Shown here in pieces: positions 10,288 through 21,119 of a stretch of DNA of 64,000 nucleotides (positions are counted from its first letter, which is position 1; each line of letters starts with the position of its first letter). The DNA is taken from the NCBI GenBank assembly GCA_033239125.1, contig BSWB01000005.1, forward strand, positions 144,270,494-144,334,493, in the 5' to 3' direction. Below the pieces are notes generated by a model. The model saw only the letters and a program-made list of their open reading frames with translations, ran no database searches and was not told the origin of the DNA. The position numbers were made by a program, and so were the translations under genes. Source of the stretch: Fagopyrum homotropicum (taxonomy: Eukaryota; Streptophyta; Magnoliopsida; Caryophyllales; Polygonaceae).

Positions 10288-13200
10288 ATGGCCGACAAAA
10301 AGACTTCCTTCCACTCTGCTCTCGGAATCTCGAATATCAAGAACAATATCGCTCTTGTTCTGGATCATGATACTCCGTATGCATCTTGGGTTACCCTTTT
10401 TCGCGTTACTGCTAAAGCACATAATGTGCTTGATCACATTGATGAATCAGTTCCGCGTCCTACAGACATCGACAATTCCTTATGGCTTCAAGTTGATGCT
10501 ACTGTTCTTCAGTGGATATACAGTACGGTCTCACGTGACATCCTTCTTCAAATCCTTGACTCCGACGACACCGCTCTTCAAGCTTGGAATCGCGTCAAAG
10601 ATATTTTCCAGGATAACAAGAACACTCGGGCGGTGTATCTTGAACACGAATTCTCCAACTGTAAGTTATCCGCATTCTCCTCCGTCAATTCCTTTTGTCA
10701 GCATCTCAAGTCCTTGGCAGATCAACTAAAGGGTGTCGGATCACCGGTTCCTGCCACTCGTTTGGTGCTCCAACTTATTTCGGGTCTTCCATCTGAATAC
10801 AATGCTGTGGCGAGTTTTATTCAACAAACGGATCCTCTTCCGAGTTTTATCAAAGCACGCTCTCAATTGCTTCTCGAAGAAACCCGGCTGGCGGCACAAA
10901 CAGGCGCCGAAAAACCCTCGTCAACAGCTCTCGCAGCCGCTACTGCTGCTTCCTCCGGATCTGCTGTCGCACCTCCAACACAACCAGCTGCAGATTGGCC
11001 CAGTGGAACTCGGTCCAGAAACAAGAAGGGCAAGGCCCGGTCCAACAATGCTGCTCCAGCCCAGCGGTACGTTTTTCGGCCCAACTATGAATGGACTCCA
11101 CTGCAGAGCTTTCCTGGCGGGCCTCTTCCTGCCCAGTCCTGGACGCCGAGCCCATCTGGCCCAATGCCTCCTCCGCCTTGCCCATATCCAACAACTCAAC
11201 AAGGCCTGCTTGGTCCTGGCCCAGTATACAATCAGCAAGCCCATCTGACGCAGGATTACTTTACTGCCACTGCTCAGCCTACGTATCTGGATCAATCATT
11301 CGCCACAATGACGTTAAATCTGACGGACAATTTATGGTACATGGATACAGGCGCCACATCGCACATGACGAATAATTCCGGTAATCTCTCGTCTTTTTCG
11401 CATAATGGTCCATTAAATTCGATAATTGTTGGCAATGGTACGTGTATTCCTTCCACAGGTCTTGGTGACGCTATCCTCCCCACTTCAAACAAACCTCTCC
11501 GTTTATCAAATATCCTTGTAGCACCCAAAATCGTTAAAAATCTTGTCTCCGTTAGACGTTTTACAACTGATAACCTTGCTTCTGTTGAGTTTGACCCTTT
11601 TGGTTTCTCTGTGAAGGATCTTCAAACGGGGACCGTTCGTCTGAGGTGTAATAGCTCCGAGGAACTCTATCCGGTTACAAATCCATCCGCTAGTTCATCA
11701 CATGCCCTCTCGGCAGAGTCTTCTTCCACTTGGCATGCTCGTCTAGGTCATCCCGGGTTGCCGGTTTTTAATTTACTTCGCAATTCTTCTTTTTTCAAAT
11801 GTGTTAAGGAGTCTTCTCCTTCCCTTTGTCATGCATGTCAACTTGGAAAACATCACAAACTTGCGTTTGATCGCTCTTCAAATAGTACTTTTGCGCCTTT
11901 TGATATTATTCATAGCGATATTTGGACCTCTCCTATCTCTAGCCGGGAAGGTTTTAAATATTACTTGTTATTTCTTGATGATTACACTCACTTCTTATGG
12001 GTCTATCCGATCAAGTTTAAGTCACAAGTTTTCGATCTCTTTAGGCAATTTCACAAACTCGTTCAAACACAATTTCGCACAAACATTAAAAGTTTTCAAT
12101 GTGACATGGGGCGTGAGTTCAATAACACGAATTTTCACAATTTTTTTGCTACTCATGGCATCTCTTTTCGATTTTCGTGTCCTCATACCTCCCCTCAAAA
12201 TGGCAAAGCTGAACGTACCATTCGTACAGTCAATAATATGATGAGATCTATTTTGTTCCATGCGTCTCTTCCCGTCTCTTTTTGGCCTCACGCCTTAGAG
12301 ACATCCTGCTACCTTCTCAACATTCTTCCTTCCACCGCTATTCACAATAGATCTCCTACCCAAGTGCTTTACCGCACCACACCTTCCTTACATCATCTCC
12401 GGATTTTCGGTTGCCTTTGTTATCCCAATCAAAGTGCAACCATTTCCCACAAACTTCAACCTCGCACTACAAAGTGCGTCTTCCTAGGATACCCCACTCA
12501 TCATCGAGGTTACAAGTGTCTAGAGTTAGGTTCGAATAAAATTATTCTCTCCCGTCATGTCACTTTCGATGAGTCTACTTTCCCGTTTTCCACCCGGAAA
12601 GACACATCCCCGGATTCCTATGATTTTTTCACCGATGACGGACCTTCCCCGTACAACGGTGCTTTACTTCGGAACCTTGAGGAACAGTCAAACTCAGCTC
12701 CTGAAATTAGCCCACCTCAGTCACCGCTTACCTCCCCTGTGTCTGGCCCACTCCTCCACGCGTCTGGCCCAGCCGCAATTTCCAGCCCACATGCGCCTGG
12801 CCCACTCCCACTTGCACCTGCTGAAAATCAATCTTCAGCCCGCCTTTTCCCATCCCCTGCAAGCTCGCCTGTTGCACCCAGCCCACTTACCATTCCAGGC
12901 CCACCTGCACCTATCCCACATTCACTAAATCCGAATTCCAGCTCCGCCGGTTCGCCTATATCAACCATCCCAGCACCGATTGTTGTTGTGCCCACCCGGC
13001 CTCAGACCCGCAGTCAATCCGGTATTGTGAAACCCAAACCTATCTTCGATTTATCCGTCTCCACTACCCCATCTTCCCGTCTTATCTCACCCATACCCAA
13101 ATCACATAACCTAGCTCTCCAGGATCCGTATTGGAACCACGCCATGCTTGATGAATATCGAGCCCTTATGCGAAATAAGACTTGGGTTCTGGTTCCTCGT

Positions 13201-14556
13201 CCTAATGATGCTAATATTGTGCGGTGTATGTGGATCTTTCGACATAAGTACAGGTCTGATGGTTCCCTGGAGCGGTACAAGGCTCGTTTGGTTGCCAATG
13301 GATGCTCTCAACAGATTGGAGTGGACTGTGATGAGACTTTCAGTCCAGTGGTCAAACCTGCTACCATCCGCATGGTTCTTAGCATTGCAGTATCTCGTTC
13401 TTGGTCCATTCACCAGCTCGATGTTCAAAATGCTTTTCTCCATGGGCATTTGAATGAAACGGTCTACATGTTTCAACCTCCAGGTTTCCGAGATACATCT
13501 CGCCCTAATCATGTCTGTCTTCTCCAGAAGTCGTTGTATGGTCTCAAACAGGCTCCCCGCGCCTGGTTTCAACGCTTTGCAGGCTTCCTGACTCGCATTG
13601 GCTTTATTGGCAGTAAGAGCGATTCTTCTCTCTTTATTTACCGACAAGGCAATAACACTGCGTATCTGCTGCTTTATGTTGATGACATCATTTTAACTGC
13701 ATCTTCTGATTTGCTGCGGACTCATCTGATTATGCTTTTAAGCAAGGAATTTGCCCTCAAAGATTTGGGCACATTATCTTATTTTCTGGGCATCTCAGTT
13801 CGTCAAAGTTCCTCTGGATTATTCTTATCCCAGGACAAATATGCTCGGGAAATAGTTGAAAGAGCAAAGATGACTAATTGCAAACCCGCTGTCACACCTG
13901 CCGAGACGTTAGTTAAGCTCAGCGCATCTTCTGGCACACCTGTCACTGATCCAACTCTATACAGAAGTCTAGCTGGTGCACTTCAGTATCTTACATTCAC
14001 TCGCTCAGATATTAGTTTTGCAGTTCAGCAGGTCTGCCTTTTCATGCATGACCCCCGGGAACCGCATTTTGCCGCTCTCAAGCGTATCATCCGATATATT
14101 GCTGGCACTTCTAGTCTTGGTATTACCATCTCTTCCTCTTCCAAATCGGACTTAATTGCCTATACAGATGCTGATTGGGGAGGATGTCCAGACACTCGCC
14201 GCTCCACTTCTAGCTACTGTGTATTTTTCAATGACACACTCATCTCCTGGTCTGCAAAACGTCAATCTGTGGTCTCTCGATCTAGTGCCGAGGCTGAATA
14301 TCGCGGAGTTGCAAATGTTGTCTCTGAGTGTTCTTGGCTGCGAAATCTGTTGCTGGAACTTCATTATCCTTTATCTAAAGCCACAGTTGTGTACACTGAC
14401 AACATCTCTGCTACTTATCTTGCCAACAATCCAGTTCAGCATCAACGAACCAAGCACATCGAACTCGACATTCACTTTGTTCGTGACAAAGTTGCCTTGG
14501 GTCACATCAAAGTTCTTCATGTGCCTTTTACTTTTCAGTATGCTGATATCTTTTAG
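10288..14556 (+). CDS. Copia gag-pol polyprotein
   Basis: A 1422-codon frame makes one polyprotein for self-propagation in a cytoplasmic particle. Gag occupies about residues 1-260 and is followed by a basic, Pro/Ala-rich stretch; I see no CCHC zinc knuckle, which many Copia Gags have. Protease is WYMDTGATSH near 351. Integrase has WHARLGHPG..CHAC (HHCC finger), HSDIW near 541, CDMGREF and NGKAERT as catalytic D, D and E. RT has QLDVQNAFLHG and the YVDD box near 1130. RNase H has YTDADWGG near 1293 and SSAEAEYRG. The frame stops early right after QYADIF; the expected C-terminal tail (FRSSL..) follows out of frame at about 14549-14602, as if about 40 bp were deleted between short T runs. The start is the first ATG after the leader, 79 bp from the LTR. 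Confidence 0.95.
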   Translation: MADKKTSFHSALGISNIKNNIALVLDHDTPYASWVTLFRVTAKAHNVLDHIDESVPRPTDIDNSLWLQVDATVLQWIYSTVSRDILLQILDSDDTALQAWNRVKDIFQDNKNTRAVYLEHEFSNCKLSAFSSVNSFCQHLKSLADQLKGVGSPVPATRLVLQLISGLPSEYNAVASFIQQTDPLPSFIKARSQLLLEETRLAAQTGAEKPSSTALAAATAASSGSAVAPPTQPAADWPSGTRSRNKKGKARSNNAAPAQRYVFRPNYEWTPLQSFPGGPLPAQSWTPSPSGPMPPPPCPYPTTQQGLLGPGPVYNQQAHLTQDYFTATAQPTYLDQSFATMTLNLTDNLWYMDTGATSHMTNNSGNLSSFSHNGPLNSIIVGNGTCIPSTGLGDAILPTSNKPLRLSNILVAPKIVKNLVSVRRFTTDNLASVEFDPFGFSVKDLQTGTVRLRCNSSEELYPVTNPSASSSHALSAESSSTWHARLGHPGLPVFNLLRNSSFFKCVKESSPSLCHACQLGKHHKLAFDRSSNSTFAPFDIIHSDIWTSPISSREGFKYYLLFLDDYTHFLWVYPIKFKSQVFDLFRQFHKLVQTQFRTNIKSFQCDMGREFNNTNFHNFFATHGISFRFSCPHTSPQNGKAERTIRTVNNMMRSILFHASLPVSFWPHALETSCYLLNILPSTAIHNRSPTQVLYRTTPSLHHLRIFGCLCYPNQSATISHKLQPRTTKCVFLGYPTHHRGYKCLELGSNKIILSRHVTFDESTFPFSTRKDTSPDSYDFFTDDGPSPYNGALLRNLEEQSNSAPEISPPQSPLTSPVSGPLLHASGPAAISSPHAPGPLPLAPAENQSSARLFPSPASSPVAPSPLTIPGPPAPIPHSLNPNSSSAGSPISTIPAPIVVVPTRPQTRSQSGIVKPKPIFDLSVSTTPSSRLISPIPKSHNLALQDPYWNHAMLDEYRALMRNKTWVLVPRPNDANIVRCMWIFRHKYRSDGSLERYKARLVANGCSQQIGVDCDETFSPVVKPATIRMVLSIAVSRSWSIHQLDVQNAFLHGHLNETVYMFQPPGFRDTSRPNHVCLLQKSLYGLKQAPRAWFQRFAGFLTRIGFIGSKSDSSLFIYRQGNNTAYLLLYVDDIILTASSDLLRTHLIMLLSKEFALKDLGTLSYFLGISVRQSSSGLFLSQDKYAREIVERAKMTNCKPAVTPAETLVKLSASSGTPVTDPTLYRSLAGALQYLTFTRSDISFAVQQVCLFMHDPREPHFAALKRIIRYIAGTSSLGITISSSSKSDLIAYTDADWGGCPDTRRSTSSYCVFFNDTLISWSAKRQSVVSRSSAEAEYRGVANVVSECSWLRNLLLELHYPLSKATVVYTDNISATYLANNPVQHQRTKHIELDIHFVRDKVALGHIKVLHVPFTFQYADIF

Positions 14557-14602
14557 GTCCAGTCTTACTGTTCATCCTCCACCAGTTTCGACTGCGGGGG
14601 TA

Positions 14603-14729
14603 TGATAGATTATTGTAAATATTGTAAAATAGAGGTCTGCCTTTGTAATTATTGTAAATACGTTTACCCTATTAATATTACCCATCTGATGATGGAAACC
14701 CCAAGGGGAATATTATTCACATTCTCACA
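14603..14729 (+). repeat. Copia-1 3' LTR
   Basis: Identical to the 5' LTR over 127 bp. It directly follows the G-rich polypurine tract at about 14592-14600. Confidence 0.97.
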
Positions 14730-14995
14730 GTAGTCATATCAAAATCTCAATCATCCACAATAAGAACCGAGTCAAAATTGATCTCAACCCAACGTATACT
14801 TTGTTCGAATCCTGACCCACCTGTAGAAATTCAATATCCAACTGTACATGCTTCCTTTCAACACAAACTAATCCAAACATTCAACGTGTTTTGTTTCAAT
14901 TCATCAATCGTGCATATGAATGATTTAAATTGTTATTCGAATTATGATGTCAAAGTTCACCGGATTATCGATCTGGATCTTGTGCTAGAGTATAC

Positions 14996-15300
14996 ATAGG
15001 CCCCGTTTGGTTCTAATTCCGAAACGAAAACAGAATGTAAACGAATTTAGTTCATGTGTATATCCTTATGCATGAAAATTTATGGAATCATTCATTGTGG
15101 TTTCATGTAAAATGCGCTCGATTCCCCACATTTTGTTTCCCTATGATGTGTCAAAAGTATTCAAATTCTACTACATATACTTCAAAGGCTCAAAGCAGAA
15201 TGAATGTTTCCAAAAACTTTCAAGAATAAGGGTATACATATGGATTAGATTCGTTTCCATTCCATTTCTAATTCTGGAGTTAAAACCAAACGGACCTTAG
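14996..15300. mobile_element. MITE-like element with gccccgtttggtt TIRs
   Basis: Left end gccccgtttggttctaattcc and right end (reverse complemented) aggtccgtttggttttaact form imperfect inverted termini about 300 bp apart, flanked by TAG on both sides. The cgtttggtt terminus resembles many plant PIF/Harbinger- or hAT-derived MITEs. There is no coding capacity. Superfamily is uncertain. Confidence 0.6.
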
Positions 15301-16190
15301 TAAATTAAAACCCAACTATATATATGTTGGATTTATATTCGGATGAACCATGATATGAGTTGATCAGTTAAAAGTTAAGTTTCATTAATAAATCAGTCGT
15401 TGATTCAAATTTCGAATTCCGAACATAAATGTGATAAGTCGGTGTATCATATACGTTATTTGAACACAAATTATTAAAATTTAAAAGTAGAAAGAGATAT
15501 AAACTGATAAACATAAAATCTCCTTCAAGATCAATTTTTATAAATATCAGACAATCATCTCATTAGTCAATTAATAGTCATTAGTTATGGACTCCGTAGT
15601 AAAATTATTTTATCAATAATAATAATAATAATAATATACAGGTAAATACGATTCGAGTGATGGTTTAGGGGACAATTCGGGTGAATGGGCATTAGAATAA
15701 TAACCCAAACCGCCTTATCCTACCAGGTCCACCACCCACCACCCACATTACACACATTTTTATTGGTCGGATTCGAGGATAGCGGTGAGTTAGAGTGAGA
15801 TTTTCACCTTAGATCCAATACAATAGTGCAAGACACAAAACACTAAACAAATTTGACTAAAACAAAAATGAAATGTTAAAAATTTAACTATTTTTTTTTC
15901 AATAAAAATATATTCTCTTTAATCCTTATTATTTCATTGCCTGAATTTCTAACTATCCAATTTAACTTATGAAATTAAGAATTTTACCCATAACTTTTCA
16001 TTTTTAAAATTATTACCCTTAAACAATTATATATGTTATTATTTTTTAAAATTAAATTATTTTTTCAATTTTTTTTGTTTTTCAAAGTTTCTTCACACGA
16101 AAATAGTTGTCTAACAATTACAATTATATAACGTCAAAAAATGTAAGAAATATATATTTTAAAAAATAACATTTGCATTTTTTGAAAATT
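15301..16190. other. AT-rich intergenic with a short (AAT)n run
   Basis: Contains an AAT trinucleotide run at about 15613-15637 and AC-rich sequence near 15725-15755. No gene seen. Confidence 0.6.
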
Positions 16191-16194
16191 ATAG

Positions 16195-17025
16195 TAGTAA
16201 CTATACTTTTTAACGTTTCAATTAAGTAAATATACCCCTTTTGTATTTATTTTCAAACTCTACATACTCTTCTCTTAACGGGTACAACTACTAAACACAA
16301 AACTAGAAAAAGGCTAATAAACTCAATTATTTAAAAAAAAACGATTCTAAATTGTACAAAACGTAGCCTAGATTGAATTTTTGCGTAAGATTAGAAGGAA
16401 TCAGTTCTGAGCATGTTATAGCAGTACAATCCTTTTTTTTTTATTTAATTTAAAATAAAAGTAGCAGAATTGTGTTTTTAGTCTGAGATTTATGCATCTT
16501 AATTAAAAGCAAATCCAAGTCCAACCGTCTTTATCTGGTCGTCCTATCCACCTGCAAAAAGATGCTTTTTCAATATAAAGCATTAATTAATTGTATTAAT
16601 TGTATTTTGTTTTCATTTTCCCTTTCACATTTACAACCCATACAATAAATGTTAAACTCCGTTACGTTTCTTTGTTCAAACAATATATATTGGAATGCTA
16701 AAAGTCAAGCTAAGCACCATCTAATCATTTTTCAAGTACAATACAAATTGGCTTTCAATCATGTTTTAAATTATGGATTTATCTATAATTATTTGTTTTA
16801 TTTTCATTTTTAATTGGTTTATGGTATTTCGTTCTATTTATGCAATTTTAATGAGATATATTTTTAATGAAGAAACAATTTAGTTTATTAGGCTTTTTCA
16901 AATTTTGTGTTTAGTAAATGTACCCCTTGAAAGAAGAGTGTGTAGAGTTTGAAAATAAATACATAAGATTGGGTACATTTACTTAATTGTAACATTAAAA
17001 AACCTAGTTACTATTCTAATTTTTT
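16195..17025. mobile_element. non-autonomous element with about 150-bp TIRs
   Basis: The left arm (about 16195-16345) and right arm (about 16866-17025) are inverted repeats. The right arm reads tttattaggctttttcaaat, ttgtgtttagtaaatgtacc, gtagagtttgaaaataaata, and the reverse complement of the left arm gives the same blocks with few changes. The centre is AT-rich and non-coding. The terminal blocks resemble those of the foldback element at 2469 (aggccttttctag..tttagtaaatatacccc), implying one family. No target duplication was resolved. Confidence 0.65.
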
Positions 17026-17159
17026 AAAATGGTCTAGTTATCAAAATTGTCCTATTTTTAATGATAAATATTCGGACCTTTTGGACAAATAGGTTCTATT
17101 CTAGTTCATTTTATTTTGTGTACCCGTCTATTTTTTACCATTTAAATTGGCTTACACTG

Positions 17160-17262
17160 TTACTCTATTATAAGTATATTTACTAAATGAGATTATGCTA
17201 TAAGACTACTTAATAAAACAAAATTGCTAAAAGGGCTAGTTTGTGATATTGACCGAGTTTAT
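17160..17262. repeat. dispersed repeat shared with 2292-2402
   Basis: The block around tatatttactaaatgagatt and the next 60 bp is a diverged copy of 2292-2402, again next to a long-TIR element. Confidence 0.5.
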
Positions 17263-17930
17263 GAGTTATGCTAAACAAGAAAAACATACGTTTTACACTA
17301 CCGACAAAAAATAAACTTCGTATTAAATAAGTTATTCAATAAATCTGAAAAGTACGTCTTAAAAGACCTGAAAGCGGATTGATTAACATGATGCATAATT
17401 CAAGAGAAACAAATACTCTACAAATGGTTATAAATTCTAAAACTCGGTATCATTAACTCAGCTTCAACTACATATTCGACAATTTCTATAAGTAAGATGA
17501 TTAATATATTCCGACAAAAGAACACTATACTACCTAGATGTCTAAAACTCTCACATTATTATTCATTAACGGTAAATATCGTGATCTGTAACATTAATCT
17601 TTATCATTTCACGTCGGTCTTATCAAATCGACACTGGTGATTTAGGGTTTTTCTTCAACTCTACCTAAACCGAAATTAAACTAATCCAAACCAACTATTC
17701 TCAAAAACATTTGTAAAGATTTGTTTCATACCAACTTTGAGAATTGTATTCTTAATGGGTAAGAGTTTCTTGGTGTAAGAGGTTTGCTCTTTGGTGAGCT
17801 GTGCTCTCCATCTCTTCCCATTGTAATTTGTAACGTAAAAGAAATAATATTTAAAATAAAAATTAAATCTTTCTTCCACATGGCCACCCTACTTTTGTTC
17901 ATAAAATCCCACACTCATAAATCATAATTC
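17263..17930. other. intergenic and distal promoter region of the receptor kinase gene
   Basis: No gene or repeat recognised. The last part presumably contains promoter sequence for the gene at 18028, but I see no convincing TATA box at a fixed spacing. Confidence 0.5.
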
Positions 17931-17931
17931 C

Positions 17932-18002
17932 TTTCTTTTTCTTTTTTCCTCTCATCCTCTTCTTCTTTCTTCACCTCCTCTGTTTTCCTCTGTTCCCAAA
18001 GA
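17932..18002 (+). promoter_or_regulatory. pyrimidine-rich 5' leader (Y patch)
   Basis: An almost pure C/T run (tttctttttcttttttcctc and onwards) lies 25-95 bp before the start codon at 18028. Such Y patches and CT-rich leaders are common in plant core promoters and 5' UTRs. The transcription start is not determined. Confidence 0.5.
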
Positions 18003-18027
18003 TGCACAATCACCCTTTCACCAGACA

Positions 18028-21000
18028 ATGAATCCAAATCCACAAACCCTTCTCCCATGGCGGATCTCTCTTTCTTCGATTTTTCTCATTCTTTTTCTTC
18101 TAGTCCCAACGTATGGGCTCAACAGAGACGGTGTTCTTCTCCTCTCTTTCAAATACAACATAAACACTGACCCTCTGAATCTTCTCTCTGGATGGAATTT
18201 CAACGACGATACTCCCTGTAATTGGTTCGGTGTTATTTGCTCTTTGTTAAACGGTGGTTCACCTAGAGTCACCGGAATCTCTCTTCCTAACTCTCAGCTC
18301 CGAGGATCCATTGTCTCTGATCTTGGTTTCCTTGATCAACTCCAAACACTAAATTTATCCTCCAATTCCTTCTCTGGATCTATCCCAACTGACTTCTTTC
18401 TTGCCACCGAGCTCCGAGAGCTCGATTTGTCTAATAATCTTCTTTCCGGTGATCTTTCCTCCCAATTCGGACAGTTCCAACACCTCCAATTTCTAAACCT
18501 CTCTGATAATTCATTCACCGGCGTGTTTCCGACTCAACTCACTGGGTTGGGGAATTTGACTGTGATTTCTGTTCAAAAGAACAATTTCTCAGGTGGATTT
18601 CCGACCGGGTTGGACAGGGTTCATGTCCTGGATATTTCGTCGAATTCTTTTAACGGTTCACTTCCGGGTGGGTTCGGAGATCAGAGCATTCAGTACTTGA
18701 ATATCTCTAACAACCGTTTCGCCGGCGAGCTTCCGGCGGACTTTGGTAAGAACATTCCAGACAACGCAACGCTTGATTTCTCTTACAACAATTTCACCGG
18801 TGCTATACCAGACTTTGATGTCTTCTTAAACCAAGAAACGTCGTCGTATTCTGGAAATCAAGGTCTTTGCGGGGACCCGTTACCGAACCCGTGCCCGATT
18901 CCTTCTAGCCCAACTTCTCTCCCAACCAACGCATTCGGAACCAATTCCTCACCGGCGATTGCAGCCATGCCTAATAACTTCAACTCGCAGCCGGCGGAGG
19001 GAGCTGCAGTGTCGCCTCCTGCACAAGACAGAGGGTCAGGGTTGAAGCCGAAAACAATCGCCGTAATAATTGCCGGAGATTTGGCCGGAATCGCGATCCT
19101 AGCCATAGTCTTGCTACTGGTTTATCGCTTCAGAAGAAAAAGAGCAAGCAAAAACAAGGGTTTGGACCACGTGTCATCACCGTCATCATGGTCATGTCTG
19201 CGGAAACACAAAGGCGGAGACGCAGACGATGATTCCTCATCGTCGTCTGATGAAGAAACGACTCCGGAAGCAAATAGTAACATTCAAAACGCAGCGGTTC
19301 CCTCGCAAGAGGGACAAAACGACGAGCAGAGAGGGACATTAGTGACGGTGGACGGTGAGGAGTTGGAAGTGGAGACACTGTTGAAAGCGTCGGCTTACAT
19401 TTTAGGTGCAAGTGGGCCCAGTATTCTTTACAAAGCAGTTTTAGAAGACGGCTCAGCTTTAGCCGTCCGCCGTGTCGGGGAAGCCGCGGCTGACCGGCTC
19501 AAGGACTTCGAGACCCAGGTTAGATCCGTGGCTAAGGTGTCGGCTGGTCATCCGAATCTGGTTCGGATCCGCGGCTTCTATTGGGGCTCCGACGAGAAGC
19601 TTGTTATCTACGAGTTCGTCCCTAACGGAAGCCTTGCTAACGCCCGTTACCGTAAGTCCTCTTCCCCTTCCTTTTTATTTTTTTAATTATTATGAAATTG
19701 CTACTACATAGTCGGAAGAAGACGGGGGCGTAGTTTAGTAGATTCATACGTGTAAAGTTGCTAACGTAAGCCTTGAAGTAGTTGGAACTTGAAAATGATT
19801 AATTGTTAATATCTTGAATGTGTAACGCTGAAGGTCAACTGGTACAGATAATCGAGAGCTTTGGGCTTTGTGACACATAGGAAGAAAAATGTGGACCAAA
19901 AGTAATTTTATTTTTACTATTTAACTCGATATTTAATATTTAAATTGAATATTTTGATATTTCGAGAATTCGAACTTACTTCATATTTTAACGGTATACC
20001 AAGAGTCTTTTTCTTGAAGTCATTTTCAGAAACTCATGTGTCAACTTACAAAATTGTCCTTTATCTATAGTTTCATTTACCATTTTCACCCCTCTTGCCA
20101 TTCTCGGAAAACAACAGTAAATGCTTTTTCATCTGCAAATTGAGCTGCCACTGCTAAACACTGATCACTTCAGTACGCAAAAAATTCAATTCTCTGTCTG
20201 CATTACGCATTTAATATTTTACTATTTCAAGAAAATTAGCGCGTTTAAATTTATATGATCCTGACAAAATTTGATCATCTCCAGTTCGATTTGGGACCGA
20301 CTCTTTGTACTAATGTAACCGTAAAATTACATTTTTACTTATTTACCGTGCATGACATATGCGTGAAAACAACGGAGTTAATTTATGAACTCTAACAATG
20401 CATGAATTTCAGGGAAAGGAGGATCGTCGCCGTGTCATCTGCCGTGGGAGTTCCGTCTAAAGATAGCAAAGGGAGTGGCACGTGGCTTAAGCTATCTACA
20501 CGACAAGAAGCACGTGCATGGGAACCTTAAACCCAACAACATCCTACTAGACTTGGACCTAGAGCCAAAGATCGCCGACTTCGGGCTCGACAGACTCGCA
20601 CCAGGGTTCGAGTCCGGTCACAAAACCGGATTCTCGACTCGGCATTTCGGGAGCAAGCGATCCACGTGTTCACGTGAAAGTTTCCAAATAGACTCAACCG
20701 GGCCCACCCCAGCCTTCGGAGCTACACCGAGTCCAAGTGCCAGCTCGATAGGGTGTTTTTCGCCGTATCAGCCGCCGGAGTCGTTACGTAGCTTGAAGCC
20801 GAACGCCAAGTGGGACGTGTACGCGTTCGGGGTAGTGTTGATGGAGTTGCTGACTGGGAAAGTGATGGGGCCAGATGATATGGCCACGTGGATGGTGGGG
20901 ATTAGTATAGGAGAAGATCATGAGGATAAAGCTAGGGTTTTGAGAATGGCTGACCTGGCGATTAGAGCTGACCTGGAAGGAATGGAGGATTCATTGCTTA

Positions 21001-21119
21001 CGTGTCTGAAATTAGCTTGTGGATGTGTCGCTCCTCTTCCTCATAAACGGCCTTCTATGAAGGAAACTCTTCAAGTGCTTGAGAAATTGCCCATCTCTTC
21101 ACATTTGCCCTATTTTTAA
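18028..21119 (+). CDS. LRR receptor-like protein kinase, predicted pseudokinase
   Basis: Two exons, 18028-19651 and 20413-21119, joined by a phase-1 GT-AG intron of 761 bp, give 776 residues. Order: signal peptide (1-30), LRR N-terminal cap with DDTPCNWFGVIC, about six or seven leucine-rich repeats (to about 240), a Pro/Ser-rich linker, one membrane helix (345-368) followed by RFRRKR, a Ser/Asp/Glu-rich juxtamembrane stretch, then a kinase fold from about 444. The family sits in the plasma membrane with LRRs outside. The glycine loop is degenerate (LGASGPS), the beta-3 Lys is Arg (LAVRRV, about 478), and HRD is HGN (577-579), although DFG is kept (597-599). That predicts weak or no catalysis, as in known plant LRR pseudokinases resembling At4g34220. 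The start is the first ATG after a Y-rich leader. No lesions. Confidence 0.92.

Larger units (their letters stand above)
10078..14734 (+). mobile_element. young, near-complete Ty1/copia retrotransposon (Copia-1)
   Basis: Element 10083-14729 (4647 bp) is flanked by a perfect 5-bp target duplication, gtagt, at 10078-10082 and 14730-14734. Its two 127-bp LTRs are identical by eye, begin TG and end CA. A tRNA-Met-type primer binding site follows the 5' LTR, and a short G-rich tract (ctgcggggg) precedes the 3' LTR. One long gag-pol frame fills the interior in the order Gag, protease, integrase, RT, RNase H, which defines the Copia superfamily. The short LTRs and size suggest an Ale/Retrofit-like lineage (inference). 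Identical LTRs imply a very recent insertion. Confidence 0.97.

Noticed and set aside
10921..11295. antisense frames inside Copia-1 gag
   Set aside because: Shadows of the GC-rich, Pro/Ala-rich coding strand.
14800..14825. tRNA-like T-loop sequence gttcgaatcc
   Set aside because: No A box or foldable cloverleaf upstream at the right distance; a chance match.
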